Positions 48,291 through 59,998 of a stretch of DNA of 64,000 bases are shown here, in pieces. The notes below the pieces were generated by a model. It was given only the letters and a program-made list of their open reading frames with translations, was not told where the DNA came from and did not search any database. A program made the position numbers and the translations under genes. Positions within the stretch are counted from its first letter, which is position 1; the number at the start of each line of letters is the position of its first letter. This DNA comes from Reticulitermes speratus (Eukaryota > Arthropoda > Insecta > Blattodea > Rhinotermitidae), in contig JAJKFL010000010.1 of NCBI GenBank assembly GCA_021186555.1, positions 20,664,586 to 20,728,585 on the forward strand, in the 5' to 3' direction.

Positions 48291-49552
48291 TCATGAAGCT
48301 CCTGATTAAGTAGTTTTTCCAGTCTCCTGTTATGTCCTGCCTCTGCGGACCAACCAGTTGCGCTATATAGTGGAAGGTCTGTGTTTTTACTTTACAGTAG
48401 GAAGTCATTTCTTAAAATATTATTTCAAAGAACTTCATGCTGCACAGGGTTGCCCTTCATGCCAAGCAGAACAAAATTTTTCCTTCATCAGATACAAACA
48501 GCTTAAACCAGTTACAACTATATCATCTTTACCTAACTGCCATGTAACTTGACTACATTCTGAAAAGTAATGCCTACTAAGTAACTAATGTACTACACAA
48601 TTTTCTCATTGCCAAAAATCTGTATTAATATACAATGTACCTATTATATTCATAACTCTGTAACACAGGTCTACATAAAAATTGAAAAAACACACTCTTC
48701 AAACATATTTGAAACCATAATACATGTGAGATGAATAATATTTCAGGTAACAGACATATGTCTGACTGATCTAGCAATCTGTTCCTAAATTAATGCAACA
48801 ATCCTGAAGCACAAACTATTTCCTCTTGAATGGAATGACACCTAGTTTCATGAAGCTTCACAATCCCTGTACACTGACGAATTTTCACAAGATACAACTC
48901 AAATTGCTTCGGGAGGTAATATTAAAATGCCAGGGTGTGGGGCATGATAACGTACATTATAATACAGGTATGGTATCTTGTATCCAGTTTCCCAGTATCC
49001 AAACGCTCTGAAGAACGGCTATTTTCCACAAAAAATTTCACAAAAACCAATAAGTCTGTCCATCAAACACAACGCTGCAGTGTAGTATGATATGAGACAG
49101 TCCACTACAAACACCTGTGCAATCACTACCATAATTTACAAGCAAAGTCCATTTTTTGCTCCCAAAAGCCACTAAGTCACTCTTGGAGGAAAAAAAAAAA
49201 GGTCCCATTTTTTTCATAGAGAACCTCACTCAGTAGCTTTCAAGGACCAAGCATGGTCAAACAGAAATTCTAACAAAAGTACTGAAATTAATGTTCTGCA
49301 GAATGTATAATGAAGATGAATGGGGAGAAAAACACAGATAAAATGTATAATAACAGCGCAAGAGACCAGAAACTGAAGTTAATCTATGTAAAGATAACTC
49401 CTGGAAGTTTTCCAGACTTCTGCATTGCACAGTAACTATAAGCCTTGATGTTTTAAGAGCTTTTTGACAGATCTGCTTTGTTATCGCCATCAGCGGAACA
49501 GAAATGGTACATATCTGTGCATTTACAACAACAAGACTGAGCACTGGGTACA

Positions 49553-49752
49553 AGTCAGTAGCACTCCTCCTGCTTTGTGCCTGGGATGTCCTGGGTTCAA
49601 ATTTAATTCTGAAGACCAGCTATCCTAAGGCCTTTGATGGTTTTCCTTAGTCCTTCCAGGCAAAATGGCAGAGTAGAACTTCAGGCTATGACAACTTCCT
49701 AACTCATTCACTAATCACCCTAAGACACTAGACAGCCTAATTATTAAAACCA
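49553..49752 (+). mobile_element. tRNA-derived SINE, family E
   Basis: B-box-like GGGTTCAAATTTAATTC, then GACCAGCTATCCTAAGGCC, TTTTCCTTAGTCCTTCCAGG and AAGACACTAGACAGCC, shared with 40.7 kb. Confidence 0.65.
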
Positions 49753-50338
49753 TACATGAATACCACAAGATGTCTAAAACATCTACAAATCTTGCATGGA
49801 CAACTACACATTCCTACACAAGTGGGAAGAGTATTAGCCTGTCTTTTGCTGAATACAAAATGGACACTATTTGTCATGCTTCCTCACAAACCGTAGCATG
49901 TTTTGTTTTCAATTGTTATAATACAATTATTTTCATAAAGTCCCTGCCATTTGGTCAGGAAGCCTGGGCTGACGTCACAAGAGACATGAAGCCATGTGCA
50001 CACAGATCGTTGTGTTCTCTAATCACAGACAAAGACGTGCTAGCACAGGATGCTGCTTTTTATATGTAGCAGCTATAATCATGTGACATGTAGAAGGGCC
50101 AGAAAGTCAGGGAACACTACTATAAAACTTAAAGGCTATTGTCGCTTGTAAATGTCGCTGGAATGGGTACTACTGTTGCTCATTGTGTCAGGTGTACTGT
50201 GTACTTGACTGGATAGTTGATGAGACTTGTAGTGAAGGTCACTATGCAAAGTGACAGGGACTTTATGGAAGTAATCCACTTACAATGAATACTGATTATA
50301 GTCAAAGGCATCTTTCATGAAATGCAACATGCTGTTAC

Positions 50339-50553
50339 TTATTTGTCTAATAATTTCACATTCCACTTGGCTCTCCGATGGTAAATGCTCCTATGGTTAT
50401 TGAGAGAGTTCATGGTCCGGAACACTTTGTTACACACGTTACACACAGCATTATGAAGTGGTTGGAGATGCTGCTGCTCTTTGTGTCTCTTTAAGGTGAG
50501 CCTGGTACTTAACAGCTTGCCACAAACATCACAGCGATGGAAACACCCTGTTG
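50339..50553 (-). CDS. br: Zinc-finger terminal exon 2, broad-like
   Basis: Encodes about 70 residues with two intact C2H2 fingers: C-DV-C, 12 residues, H-KEQQ-H, and C-NV-C, 12 residues, H-RSIY-H, then a short basic tail ([12 protein letters not shown]) and a stop. The acceptor is probably at 50554-50555, after a long tract reading ctttctaccctcctcacgct on the minus strand. A second AG six bases downstream (exon start 50547) gives the same phase and would drop two residues. Fingers with [16 protein letters not shown] and NSLNNH look like a recognised broad isoform class. Repeat-free unique sequence flanks it closely. It would be a terminal exon spliced to the same upstream donor as its neighbours. 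Confidence 0.85.
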
Positions 50554-53500
50554 CTGCGCCCGCGAGTGGGAAGCGTGAGGAGGGTAGAAAGAGAAGCACC
50601 TGATCACTTGGATCTTCTTCCGCACCGAGAACAGAGAGAGACACACAAAGAGCATGCATTATAGTCAATCCCTAACATAACTTCTCATGGAGATGTCTGT
50701 AAATTGCCAGCCATCTATGTTGTATTTAAATAACATCTGGACTTTCAATTGATTCGACAAACACATAGATAATCTTAATGACAATTTCGGGATTATTTAC
50801 CATGATAATATTCAAGACAACACATAATGGAGAAGATTGTGGAAGTACATATTATATAGGAAATATCACAACAGAATGTCTGCCATAAATCCCACACTCT
50901 GACTAGGTATTGAACCCAAATCTGCTGTGTAGGAGAAATTTTATCATGATATTCATAAGGAAGGAAATAAATAAAACAGACTGTTGAAACACCTGATTGA
51001 AAGAATTATTAACCACCAGCCAACCTTTGGTTGCAGACCCCACAATGCTGCTACATTTACTGGTAAACTTTCCTAACATTCAGTTATGCTGTGAATATAA
51101 CAAACTACAGATACTGTATTATTTAAGTATGAGAAACTTTTAAAAAATATCGATGAACAGAGCTACATATGAAATGTAAATACACAGACACTCTTGGAAT
51201 AACATGACAATAAAAAAAGGCATATATGAAGAAATATGAGTTACTTATAAAAGGAAATTGATATTTAATGAAGGGAATAACTTAAAGTGAAGTCTAACCA
51301 CTCATAGCCACCTAACCATCAATCATAAGTCAATATTACTAAATTCAATTGATAATCTTACTACAGAACATCAGTTCTATCTGAGACAATGACACATGTT
51401 AAAATGCAATGAAAGGAATTTATTAAAAATAGTGTCACTGTGTTCCTGTTGCTGATGTAAGTATACTTCTTGAACGCATTTCAAAGAAACGAACAAAAAA
51501 TTTGACATTTCCTCAATAAGGTCTTGCTACCTAACAAGACTTTCATGAAGATCATGAAGTGTTTCTCTCAGGGTAGAACAAAACTAGTTCTGTTTAGGTT
51601 TCTGTATATCCTCAAACTTCATTTAATTTTAACAGGTACTTCATGTACAAATGAATCAACATGGCTGAATAAAATAAAACATATGCTATGCAACTTACCA
51701 TAAAGTTGGCTGGACATTCTTTCAGTTTCATGACTTGGGACAAGGTTAAAACTGTGTGTTACATATTAACAGTGCATCTTCACAGAGAAGTTACATTTGG
51801 TTGACCACGTCCTCTTTGTTCCTGACCTATGCTCACTAGGCAAACTAGGCAGTTGCCCTGTGTAGCAAAATTTAGGAGAAAAATCAGGAAGCAGGAGTAA
51901 AGTACTATGACAACTGTACTTCAAAAAATCTGACTACGGAGTCTATTATTACGACTATTTTATACTAAAGCGTGCCGGCATAGAACAGTCATGTGCTTCA
52001 TGCTGCGAATCAGGAGATGAGGTTGATCATAGCGTAAACTCATCAAAAAATATTTCAGAAGTTTCACTTAATAAGTTTATATTGGGAAGGTTGTAGATTT
52101 GTGGTGATTAGCTTGGAGATTGTGTAGGAAATAAAATCATCAGTGGCTTCCCCGATGATGGGAGGGAAACCAAAAGAGTCAAATACAATCACAACATTGA
52201 CCACGAAGACAAACTTAGTGAAGTCTTGTAGCACGACTGTCCCTCCAAACCATTTGTTTAACCCTTTCCCATTTTGGATATCACAATACCCTACGCCCCA
52301 AATGCATACTCCCACTGTGATACCTACATGTTCCACCACATATCCTTCTGCCTAGGTCACCCTGAAGATGACTGCAATGTATGCCAAAACATGGAACTGC
52401 TTCAATATACAATGTGTCTAAACCACGAAAGTTGAAGTTAAACATTAGATACACGCCACCAAAACTTTACGATCACCACATGTCCGCATCAGCGACAGAC
52501 GCAGCCATACTAAATAATGAACTGTTCACTATAACAAGAAGGGTTATGAACATACAATGCAACGTTAATCGCTGCGAGATGATGTATTACAAAAACAGTA
52601 AGCAGGTGTAGGAATTATGGAGAAGTGAGGTTCAGCATGGAATATATTATGGTCTCTTGGGATGTAATGCTATGTAAGTGTACATGTTGGAAATTTCTGA
52701 TGACTTATTTACTCAAAATTGGAAGAAGAAACAAATGACATACAATTTAGGAGATCTGCCTTGTGACATAAAGCAAATTTATTCTGTCAACTAAAAACAG
52801 CTTCATATTCAACTACCAAATAGAAAATAGAGTTTATGAACCTAACACTACACTGACAAACAGCATGTTCTATGACAGTTTACTGCTGCAAAGGTGTATT
52901 CTTGAGAAGAAACTCAGTATGCATTGCGTGGACTGTGTCAAGACAGATTACATTCATTTTTGTAATATAATATCCTGAAACAACACACAGTCATTTCAAT
53001 AAACTCTGAAGTATGATCAGTAAGAACAAAATACATTTACTGCATTCACATTCACTCCATTCCAACTGCCTGTTCACCATCACAGTTTAAAGTGCAATTT
53101 CAATCCAAAACATGGACTAGTTTTTGCGACTAATTTGCATCTACATCGCACATAATATATGCAAGTCAACTTATATGAAATAAAGGTGTAATGGATATAA
53201 AGAGGACAACAAATATAAAATTCACAATTTTATATTTCTGTAACCAAACGGGAAACTAAATTACAGATTAGCTGGATGACAGCATATTTTAGAAAACTTT
53301 GTTTACATATGTGGCTGGGAGTATAATTCAAATACAACTCAGTTTAAAAAGTACAGCCTTAAGCTCAAACTTACAACATCTCATGGATAATTTTACAAAT
53401 TACTGTAAATCAGGAACAAAATTTGAAAACCTTAACAGCATTAAACACATACCAGTTATATGTATGAAACCTAATTAAAACAAAAAGAAAAATGAGTTTA

Positions 53501-55154
53501 ATATGTATGGCTGTGAGTGGAGGGCTGGGGGGCACAGCAAGAGGTGGGACCAGAGTATGAGCAGATACAAAGAGGGAGAGTATAATCCCTATTCAAACTG
53601 GCAATTTCTTCAACAGCAGAAATTTCTAAACCATCCTGCTATAAAGTAAACTTTTCACTGTTCTGCATGCACATATAATCACATTTAAGAAAAGTCTCAT
53701 TAAATATTTTCTCCAATGTAATTATAAGAATTCTACAAAGCAAAAATAAGACATACAAGTGTACACTATTTCTTAGAAATCCTGATGCATTATGTTGGCC
53801 TAACCCATGTAAAAATGTACATGGGTATACAGTAACTACTTGTATACAACTTTTCTACAAAATACTACTTTAAAAAGGCAGTAACGTGTCATGAGAATAC
53901 ACCTTCATTAACTACAAGATTCCTTTCACATGCTCATATGCCAATTTAAGACAATCACTTGTGAAGTGAGAAGACAACACCTGCTGTATATAAATTTATA
54001 CTCTTCAGCAGTTTGTACTGCTATCCTAAATGACATTAGGAGTTGTATCACAAAAACGAACACACAATAAGATTATAAATTCGTCAGGCTAAATTATCTG
54101 GTTTTTATACAGGATGAGGAAAAATCATAGAAACATGGCTGCAAGAAGCAGACTGAGATATCTGATATTCATCAGTTTGTGTTACTCAATTATTCCAGGG
54201 TTACAAGATAGCCAGCTGCGAGGGATATTCATTGTCTGTCTGCAAGCTCAATGGGAAATCCTCATAAATATCTCACAGCAACTTCAGGAAAAGACTTCTC
54301 TATTATATTATTCCATAATAGAAAACTGTGTAGAAAAACTAAAGAAATAGATCACCATTACTAATTTATACAAAAATATCCCATCCATACAAACTGGAAG
54401 ATTTTGTGTCAATATCACTATGCAGGGTGTCCTATAATCAAACATTTCAAAAAGGACCAACAGTCAGCAAATCACCACTTCAAAACTGTTATCTAACCAC
54501 AATCACACCCTAGCAACCAAGCTGTAATGTTGGACTACATGTGCTATGTGAAGCAACACTAATCTGACAGCCATAATTTGGACTATCCTCAACCCAATGC
54601 CATCATCAAACTTGTATATTAACAACTATACTCATATAATACAGACCCCTACTTCTGAACAAAATATCCACTAACATAGAGTTTCAATACTTGTGAACTA
54701 CAAAACATAACTCTGTAGTTCTTAATCCATCACTATATCATAAATCCCACAGCAAAATGGTTAAGGCATCATATAACATATTGCAAGACAAAGCAGACTG
54801 TCCTCTGCAGGTTAACTGAAGCATCAAAATTAGAATAACAACAACCATTACATTAAATCTAACAGAAAAAAAAGCAAGACCTCTTAAAATATCAGTAACC
54901 GTTTTTGAGATATCAAGATATTCAGTATAAATCCACTTCTGTTACAAGAAAAGCAGTAGAATAATGCAGTTACTGCTGCAGCCCAGGAAAAATCACATCC
55001 ATTTAACAAACTGCAGGGTGTCAGTCACAACTATTTTCTTTCAGTATGCAACAAAAATGAACTTGGACTTTCCTACAGTTAACGCTCTGCTCATGACAAC
55101 ACTGCTGCTGTTATTCAAAATCTGGATTTAAAGAAACACAAAGTTTCAATGTTT
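50554..55154. other. Gene-free intronic stretch between finger exons
   Basis: AT-rich. Near 52360-52400 a CCTGAAGATGACTGCAATGT then GCCAAAACATGG resembles half of a fold-back core. No exon recognised. Confidence 0.4.
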
Positions 55155-55670
55155 CTGAATTCAAGATTCAAGTCTCCTGGGGTGTTACACACGTCTGTTG
55201 GTAGTTACCAGTGTTCTGAAGGATCACAGTGCCTTCGTCTTAACACTTTCACTGCCGGGTATTTAAATCCCCGTGGATGTTAAATTGCCAGGGATTTATT
55301 GAATGTTAAACAACTAGTGTGTCGTCTTATAAATTATTAAATACAATTATATATAAAATTATATATAAAATGCATATATTTTTTCTAGTTGTCAGCTAGG
55401 GGTTAATAAAGATGTAAAATATGTTTCCTGAAAGAACTTATTGTGTGCGTGGCCTATTTAAGGCAAAAGAGCAGAGTAAATGTTAGATCGACTAAAGTCG
55501 ACGCTGGCAAATTAAAACGTAAATACTTAAATCGACCATGGTCGACTTTGGCAGTGAAAGTGTTAAGGCTGAACAGTCTAAAGATGAAACATCAGTAACT
55601 ATTTCCTAATCAACATGCTGTCACATCTCAGAATAATTCAGTCTTCCACAACACCACTGGCAAGAATTCT
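55155..55670. mobile_element. Fold-back element, family FB1, split by a piggyBac-like MITE
   Basis: The left part has GATTCAAGTCTCCTGGGGTG and CACAGTGCCTTCGTC. The right part has GGCTGAACAGTCTAAAGATG and ACATCTCAGAATAATTCAG. The two parts join at a TTAA. Confidence 0.8.
55240..55566. mobile_element. piggyBac-like MITE, copy 2, inserted in a fold-back
   Basis: Bounded by TTAA at 55240-55243 and 55563-55566, with ends CACTTTCACTGCCGGGTATT and GACTTTGGCAGTGAAAGTG. The inverted repeats are clean over at least CACTTTCACTGCC. Interior matches 22044-22358 in reverse orientation. Confidence 0.88.
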
Positions 55671-57207
55671 CAGTTTTGCTTTCCACATTCACTCAGTCAC
55701 ACCAGAATAAATATTTTATAGTAAACGATGCAGTATGTAAGTTTTCATGCAATAATTATGTAAGGAAAACAGCATGTCAAAATGGCTGAAGTCACTAATT
55801 CAGCACAGCTTCAAAACTGGTTTACATACTGACACACTGAACTAAGCTTTCACCCCTAACAAATACCACACACAATCGTCAAAAACTAAGTTCCAGTAAA
55901 TGGCAAATGAATGAAGACTGAAGCTTAATTTGGCTCAATATTTAGGAAACAATACCATAATTGTAAATGTACTAATTTTTGTATATTGCTTTAACAGCCC
56001 ACAAAGTTTTGGTGAACTGAATTTTTCAATATGGTTCAAATATCTGAAACGCCTGACATGACTGTCAGCCCGAGAAGATATTACTGAATTTAGTCACCAT
56101 AAAAGCATCAAGCCCTATAGCATTGGATTTTTATTTCTCCTATCCAGAACTTTCTGAACAACAACGCAGTTCCTAACTTGGTACACACACCGAGGTTAAA
56201 TTGAGGAGTACAAAAAAACACATATTAAATGTAACTATGACAATTCAAACAAAATAATCAACAGAAACTTCGTGTCTGCAGCATATCCATCATGTAGTAT
56301 TCTGAAATCAACAAGACATTTTCAAAACTGGATCCATTCCTAACCTTGGGGGAATGTACCTGGCTAGATCCCATATAAGGCCCTATTCACAGCCACAACA
56401 TAAAATGTTGAGAGACTGAGAGCTGTTCTAGCAGACCCAGGTGAGTAGGCACCCTTGAATGTTCACCAGAAAAAGAGAATTAAATCCATTTTCTAAAGCA
56501 AATACTTTTCAAATAATAAATGATGAAAGGCAGAACCCAAGTAATTCCAATGTCACAAGCATTCTGAATTTACTCACGAATTTTAAAAGTCACAGCCTGC
56601 TAAATGGTTAAAAATAAGTCATGTAAACGTTAGAGACACTTACTTATTTACAATGCCATCATGTCTCATATTAATACAACTTCAGACAAAGATGAAATGC
56701 TGACATTTTGTCATCTTCAGCCTTACTCATGAACAATATTCAGTTATGGAAGTGAAGGGTGCTACAGGTAATCCAGCTCTTACAAGCACAAGCAGCAACA
56801 CTCCTGGAGAAACATAAAACTACTGCGTATGAAATTTTAAAGCTGCACAGCCAAAAACTGGCATCAAATAAGAAGTTCCTTGTACATATTTTCTAATTCT
56901 GAAATCACTTCACCACTAAAACATTCTTATAATTTATACAGTGTCCATTTTATCGCATCCCTGGCTGGCAGCAATCACGCAAGCTTTAGACTACAAGATG
57001 CCTGCATCCACTAGGAATTTGGATTTTGTTTTCACCCTGCAGTTCAACTTACCTTCTTTCATGGCAGAGCCTTCAAGTGCTCCAAATTCCCAGAGGATGT
57101 AGGTGATAAAACTGCTGAGCTCAGGAACGTGATAAAATGAACACTCACACAGAGTGTAAATTGTGTTTTAAATGATGCATAACCGTGCACTGAACAGTTA
57201 GATAAGG
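55671..57207. other. Gene-free intronic stretch
   Basis: No exon or element recognised. Confidence 0.4.
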
Positions 57208-57420
57208 TCACTAAAACCAACAAATGCACATAAGTTTATGAAAATATTTTATAAACGTAGTAATACCTTCTACATGTTTTGGCATCCTCAGGGAGGTGCG
57301 TTACGAAGAATAAACGCACCTCCCCGAGGATGGCCACACAAGTGGCTGAAACATGTAGGAGGTATTACTACGTTCATAATATATTTTTCATAAACTTGTG
57401 TGCATTTGTCGGTTTTAGTT
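57208..57420. mobile_element. Fold-back element
   Basis: GGTCACTAAAACCAACAAAT then GCACATAAGTTTATGAAAA on the left is mirrored by TTTTCATAAACTTGTGTGCA then TTTGTCGGTTTTAGTTACC. The inner arms hold GAGGATGGCC...GGCTGAAACATGTAG. Confidence 0.85.
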
Positions 57421-57890
57421 ACCATATCCAAGTGTAAATTCTGTTTGAGCCCTTGCTAATCAATATTTTTAGTTTTCATTTACTTAATTACCCTTAAAAG
57501 GCTCAGCCAGAGTAGCCGGCACCTGAGAGCAGATCTGAAAGAAGAAGCTCCTGAATTTATGCGACAAGAATGCTAGTAACTGATCATTATATTTGGTGAC
57601 ATCATGTGAAATTTTACAGACATACCATATGTAAATGTCGAAACTGAAGCAAATATCACAAGACAAGACAATGTAAAACAAACTCTAATTCATGCATTTC
57701 CTGTTTTCTGGTCGCAATGTGCATGCATGTCACATCAAGATCTAGAAGCCACTGTCATTGTTTGTACATGTCGCATCAACAGGACAGAAAAGGTCTCTTT
57801 TCACTGCTTCAATACCTGTGTAAGTTGCTCAAAGAGCCATGACGCATGAAATACTGGTTTACAATGCAAACATATGGAGCTGTTGATATA

Positions 57891-58164
57891 CCGTGTTACT
57901 TCAAATTTAAGACGCCTCCTAATTTAAGATGAACCCCCACATTTAAAAAGGGATTTTCAGGAAAAAAATTTTTTGCAAGCAAATACATTTCACTGTCCAT
58001 AAAATTTACTGCTATTCTAGCAAGGTCACTTGTTCTTTGACGAAAATAATGTTTTCGAGCCTTTCAAAGAGTGACAATTAATATCTAAACTTTAAGATGC
58101 GCCCTAATTTTCAGTTCAGAAAAACGCGAAAAAAAAGGTGCATCTTAAATCCGAAGTAACACGG
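57891..58164. mobile_element. TA-target MITE with CCGTGTTACTTC ends
   Basis: The left end CCGTGTTACTTCAAATTTAA is mirrored by TTAAATCCGAAGTAACACGG, flanked by TA at 57889-57890 and 58165-58166. 274 bp, with further inner symmetry (AAGACGCCTCCTAATTT against a GCGCCCTAATTTTC direct partner). Non-coding. Confidence 0.85.
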
Positions 58165-58252
58165 TATGTTCAAAATTTTGGCCGTGCTGACCCATATGTA
58201 TCACAGATGCAAAACTGTGAGATGAAGGTGAGGTTCTCACACCAACATTTCA

Positions 58253-58430
58253 CAGGATTCAGACCTTCTGAGATGTGACTCTGTGTTGGTGAATTAGTGG
58301 TTCCCATCATTTCAAAGTACTGTACAGCCTTCATCTTCAAAAGTGAAGGAGCCTTTAAACATCAAAATGTCAGGAACCACTAACCCAGCGACAAAGAATC
58401 ACATTGCAAAAGACCCGAATTCAAATGCAG
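58253..58430. mobile_element. Fold-back element, family FB1
   Basis: CAGACCTTCTGAGATGTGAC and TTAGTGGTTCCCATCATTTC on the left; AATGTCAGGAACCACTAACC, CAAAAGACCCGAATTC on the right; CAGCCTTCATCTTCAAA in the centre. Confidence 0.75.
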
Positions 58431-58729
58431 AATTGTTGAATTAGATCATCAGCACAACAAATCCACTCAAGCAGAGAAAAACCAAAGGTATTTTAAAAAC
58501 CCCACAACGGTTTTCAAATATTTTTACTTCTATGGAAGGTCAATGTTTTCTTGTAACATGTAACTGCATCTTCTGCTTTGTGAAATACTGTGAAGGTGTT
58601 AATCATCTTCAAACTGGTTCTCTATCCAGTGACACCAGACAAGACAAGAAAACTCACACACTCGTACTCTATACTTCGTTACACTTACAACACTTCTGTT
58701 ATTTTTACTTCAAATCCCTTATATTTTGT

Positions 58730-58980
58730 TCAATAAGGTTTTCCTTCGAAATCCAAAGTGCTCACTGCTGGAGCAGTTCCTTGGTATTTGCAACCTCTAT
58801 GGTAAATACTCTTGTGATTTCGAAGACTGTTCAGTGTACTATACACCTTGTTACAAATGTTGCACACAGGTGTCTTAGTTGGATGGGTATGAACATTCTG
58901 AATGTGGCGACGTAACCTCTGACGAGAGGTCAGATTTTTCCCACATGGCTCGCAACGAAACTCGTCTCCTGGCACATAAC
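58730..58980 (-). CDS. br: Zinc-finger terminal exon 1 (first in transcription order), broad-like
   Basis: Encodes the DNA-binding tail of one isoform, about 82 residues. Finger 1 is C-EP-C, 12 residues, H-IQNV-H. Finger 2 is C-NI-C, 12 residues, H-KSIY-H. The linker is nine residues (THPTKTPVC region), followed by a short tail ending in GKPY and a stop. The exon starts at 58980, just after a pyrimidine-rich acceptor reading tctctcttgtcgtcag on the minus strand. Two leading bases (GT) complete a Gly codon if the upstream exon ends in G. From memory the fingers match the broad type with RLKRHIQNVH and NSLRNHKSIYHR, probably Z1-class. A methionine inside the open frame upstream of the acceptor is not a real start. 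The following 3' UTR was not delimited. Confidence 0.85.
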
Positions 58981-59998
58981 CTGACGACAAGAGAGACAAC
59001 CTCCGATTAGCGAACCAGCAGGTTTTCTATGCACGTTTGGGTTGGACTGTTACAGTTTATAAGGGAAAGCAGTTTAGTGACACTTAACTAGGTAATTATA
59101 GATTCCACGAGTATTTAGGTATGAACACTTTGTTTGGCTCCTTTCCTACCATCATTTAAACCATTTCCTCATTCCACACACAGTCTTCAAACTAATTTAA
59201 CGTTGAAAACTGTTACACAAAATCACATTCTTTAACTAAAGTTTATCAAAGGCTCTTTACAGCCATTCATATTATTACAATGACTAAACTAGCAAGAATA
59301 ATTCAAGTGAAAATTCTTGTAAAAACCTGTTATACCAAAAAAAAGGGAGTTTATAAACTCCTGAGCATATGTAATCTGATTCTAGAAGCAGCAAAGGGTA
59401 ACATAAACAGTTATGGACAACTGAACATCTGTATAAGTACTATATGAGGAAAAATCTACTGTTGGTTTTAAGAAATGTAAAAACTGCCTGGCTACACTAG
59501 CCATTCGAAAGTCCTAGCAGTACATCCAGACACTGAAGTCAGGAGCCTCCATACCAACTTCCAACTACTCTTCTAATCATGGAATCCAAAATGTAGGTAA
59601 AAATAACTTGCTTTAGCTATTGTAGGGTCCTGACAACTTGCTAGCTGAGCTCCCTAACACTGTGCAGTGCTGCAACTGGCATGGCAAGCCCACGGCTGGG
59701 CTCACCTCGGAACAACCACGCAGCGTTGCACCTCTTAAAAAAAAATATGTACTCTGCTGGAAGTATATTTATAGCTTGCCACTGGGGGTGTTTTTGAAAC
59801 AGACAGACAATGTTTGGTTGTATGTTGACAGTGCTTCTCCTCTGACCGGCTGGCCTCTTCACCCACACACTGACAACTACCAAATATTCTGCTCACTACT
59901 ACACCTGTACAGGTTGTTTGTGTGTCAAGTCCTGACCATCCAAGTAACCTATCTTACATTCCATCTTTATCCATACATAATTTACTAGGTTACCTATA

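Larger units (their letters stand above)
17076..58980 (-). other. br: Cluster of five alternative zinc-finger terminal exons of a broad-like BTB/ZF gene
   Basis: Five minus-strand exons at 58980, 50553, 38931, 35917 and 17323 each encode two C2H2 fingers and end at their own stop. Every one begins after an AG acceptor and needs two bases to finish a codon begun upstream, so one donor could splice to any of them. This is the known architecture of broad (Broad-Complex), in which a shared BTB core is joined to alternative finger exons (Z1, Z2 and so on) in the ecdysone and juvenile-hormone response. No BTB-coding exon is visible, so the core probably lies to the right of the window. fruitless is built the same way and is the main alternative. 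Isoform numbers are not assigned with confidence. Confidence 0.8.

Noticed and set aside
58532..58915. 127-codon plus-strand open frame
   Set aside because: Overlaps the zinc-finger exon in antisense; a shadow of conserved coding sequence.
17076..58980. lola or fruitless as the gene identity
   Set aside because: lola fingers have a different pattern (C2HC-type first finger). fruitless remains possible by architecture, but the finger motifs fit broad better from memory.
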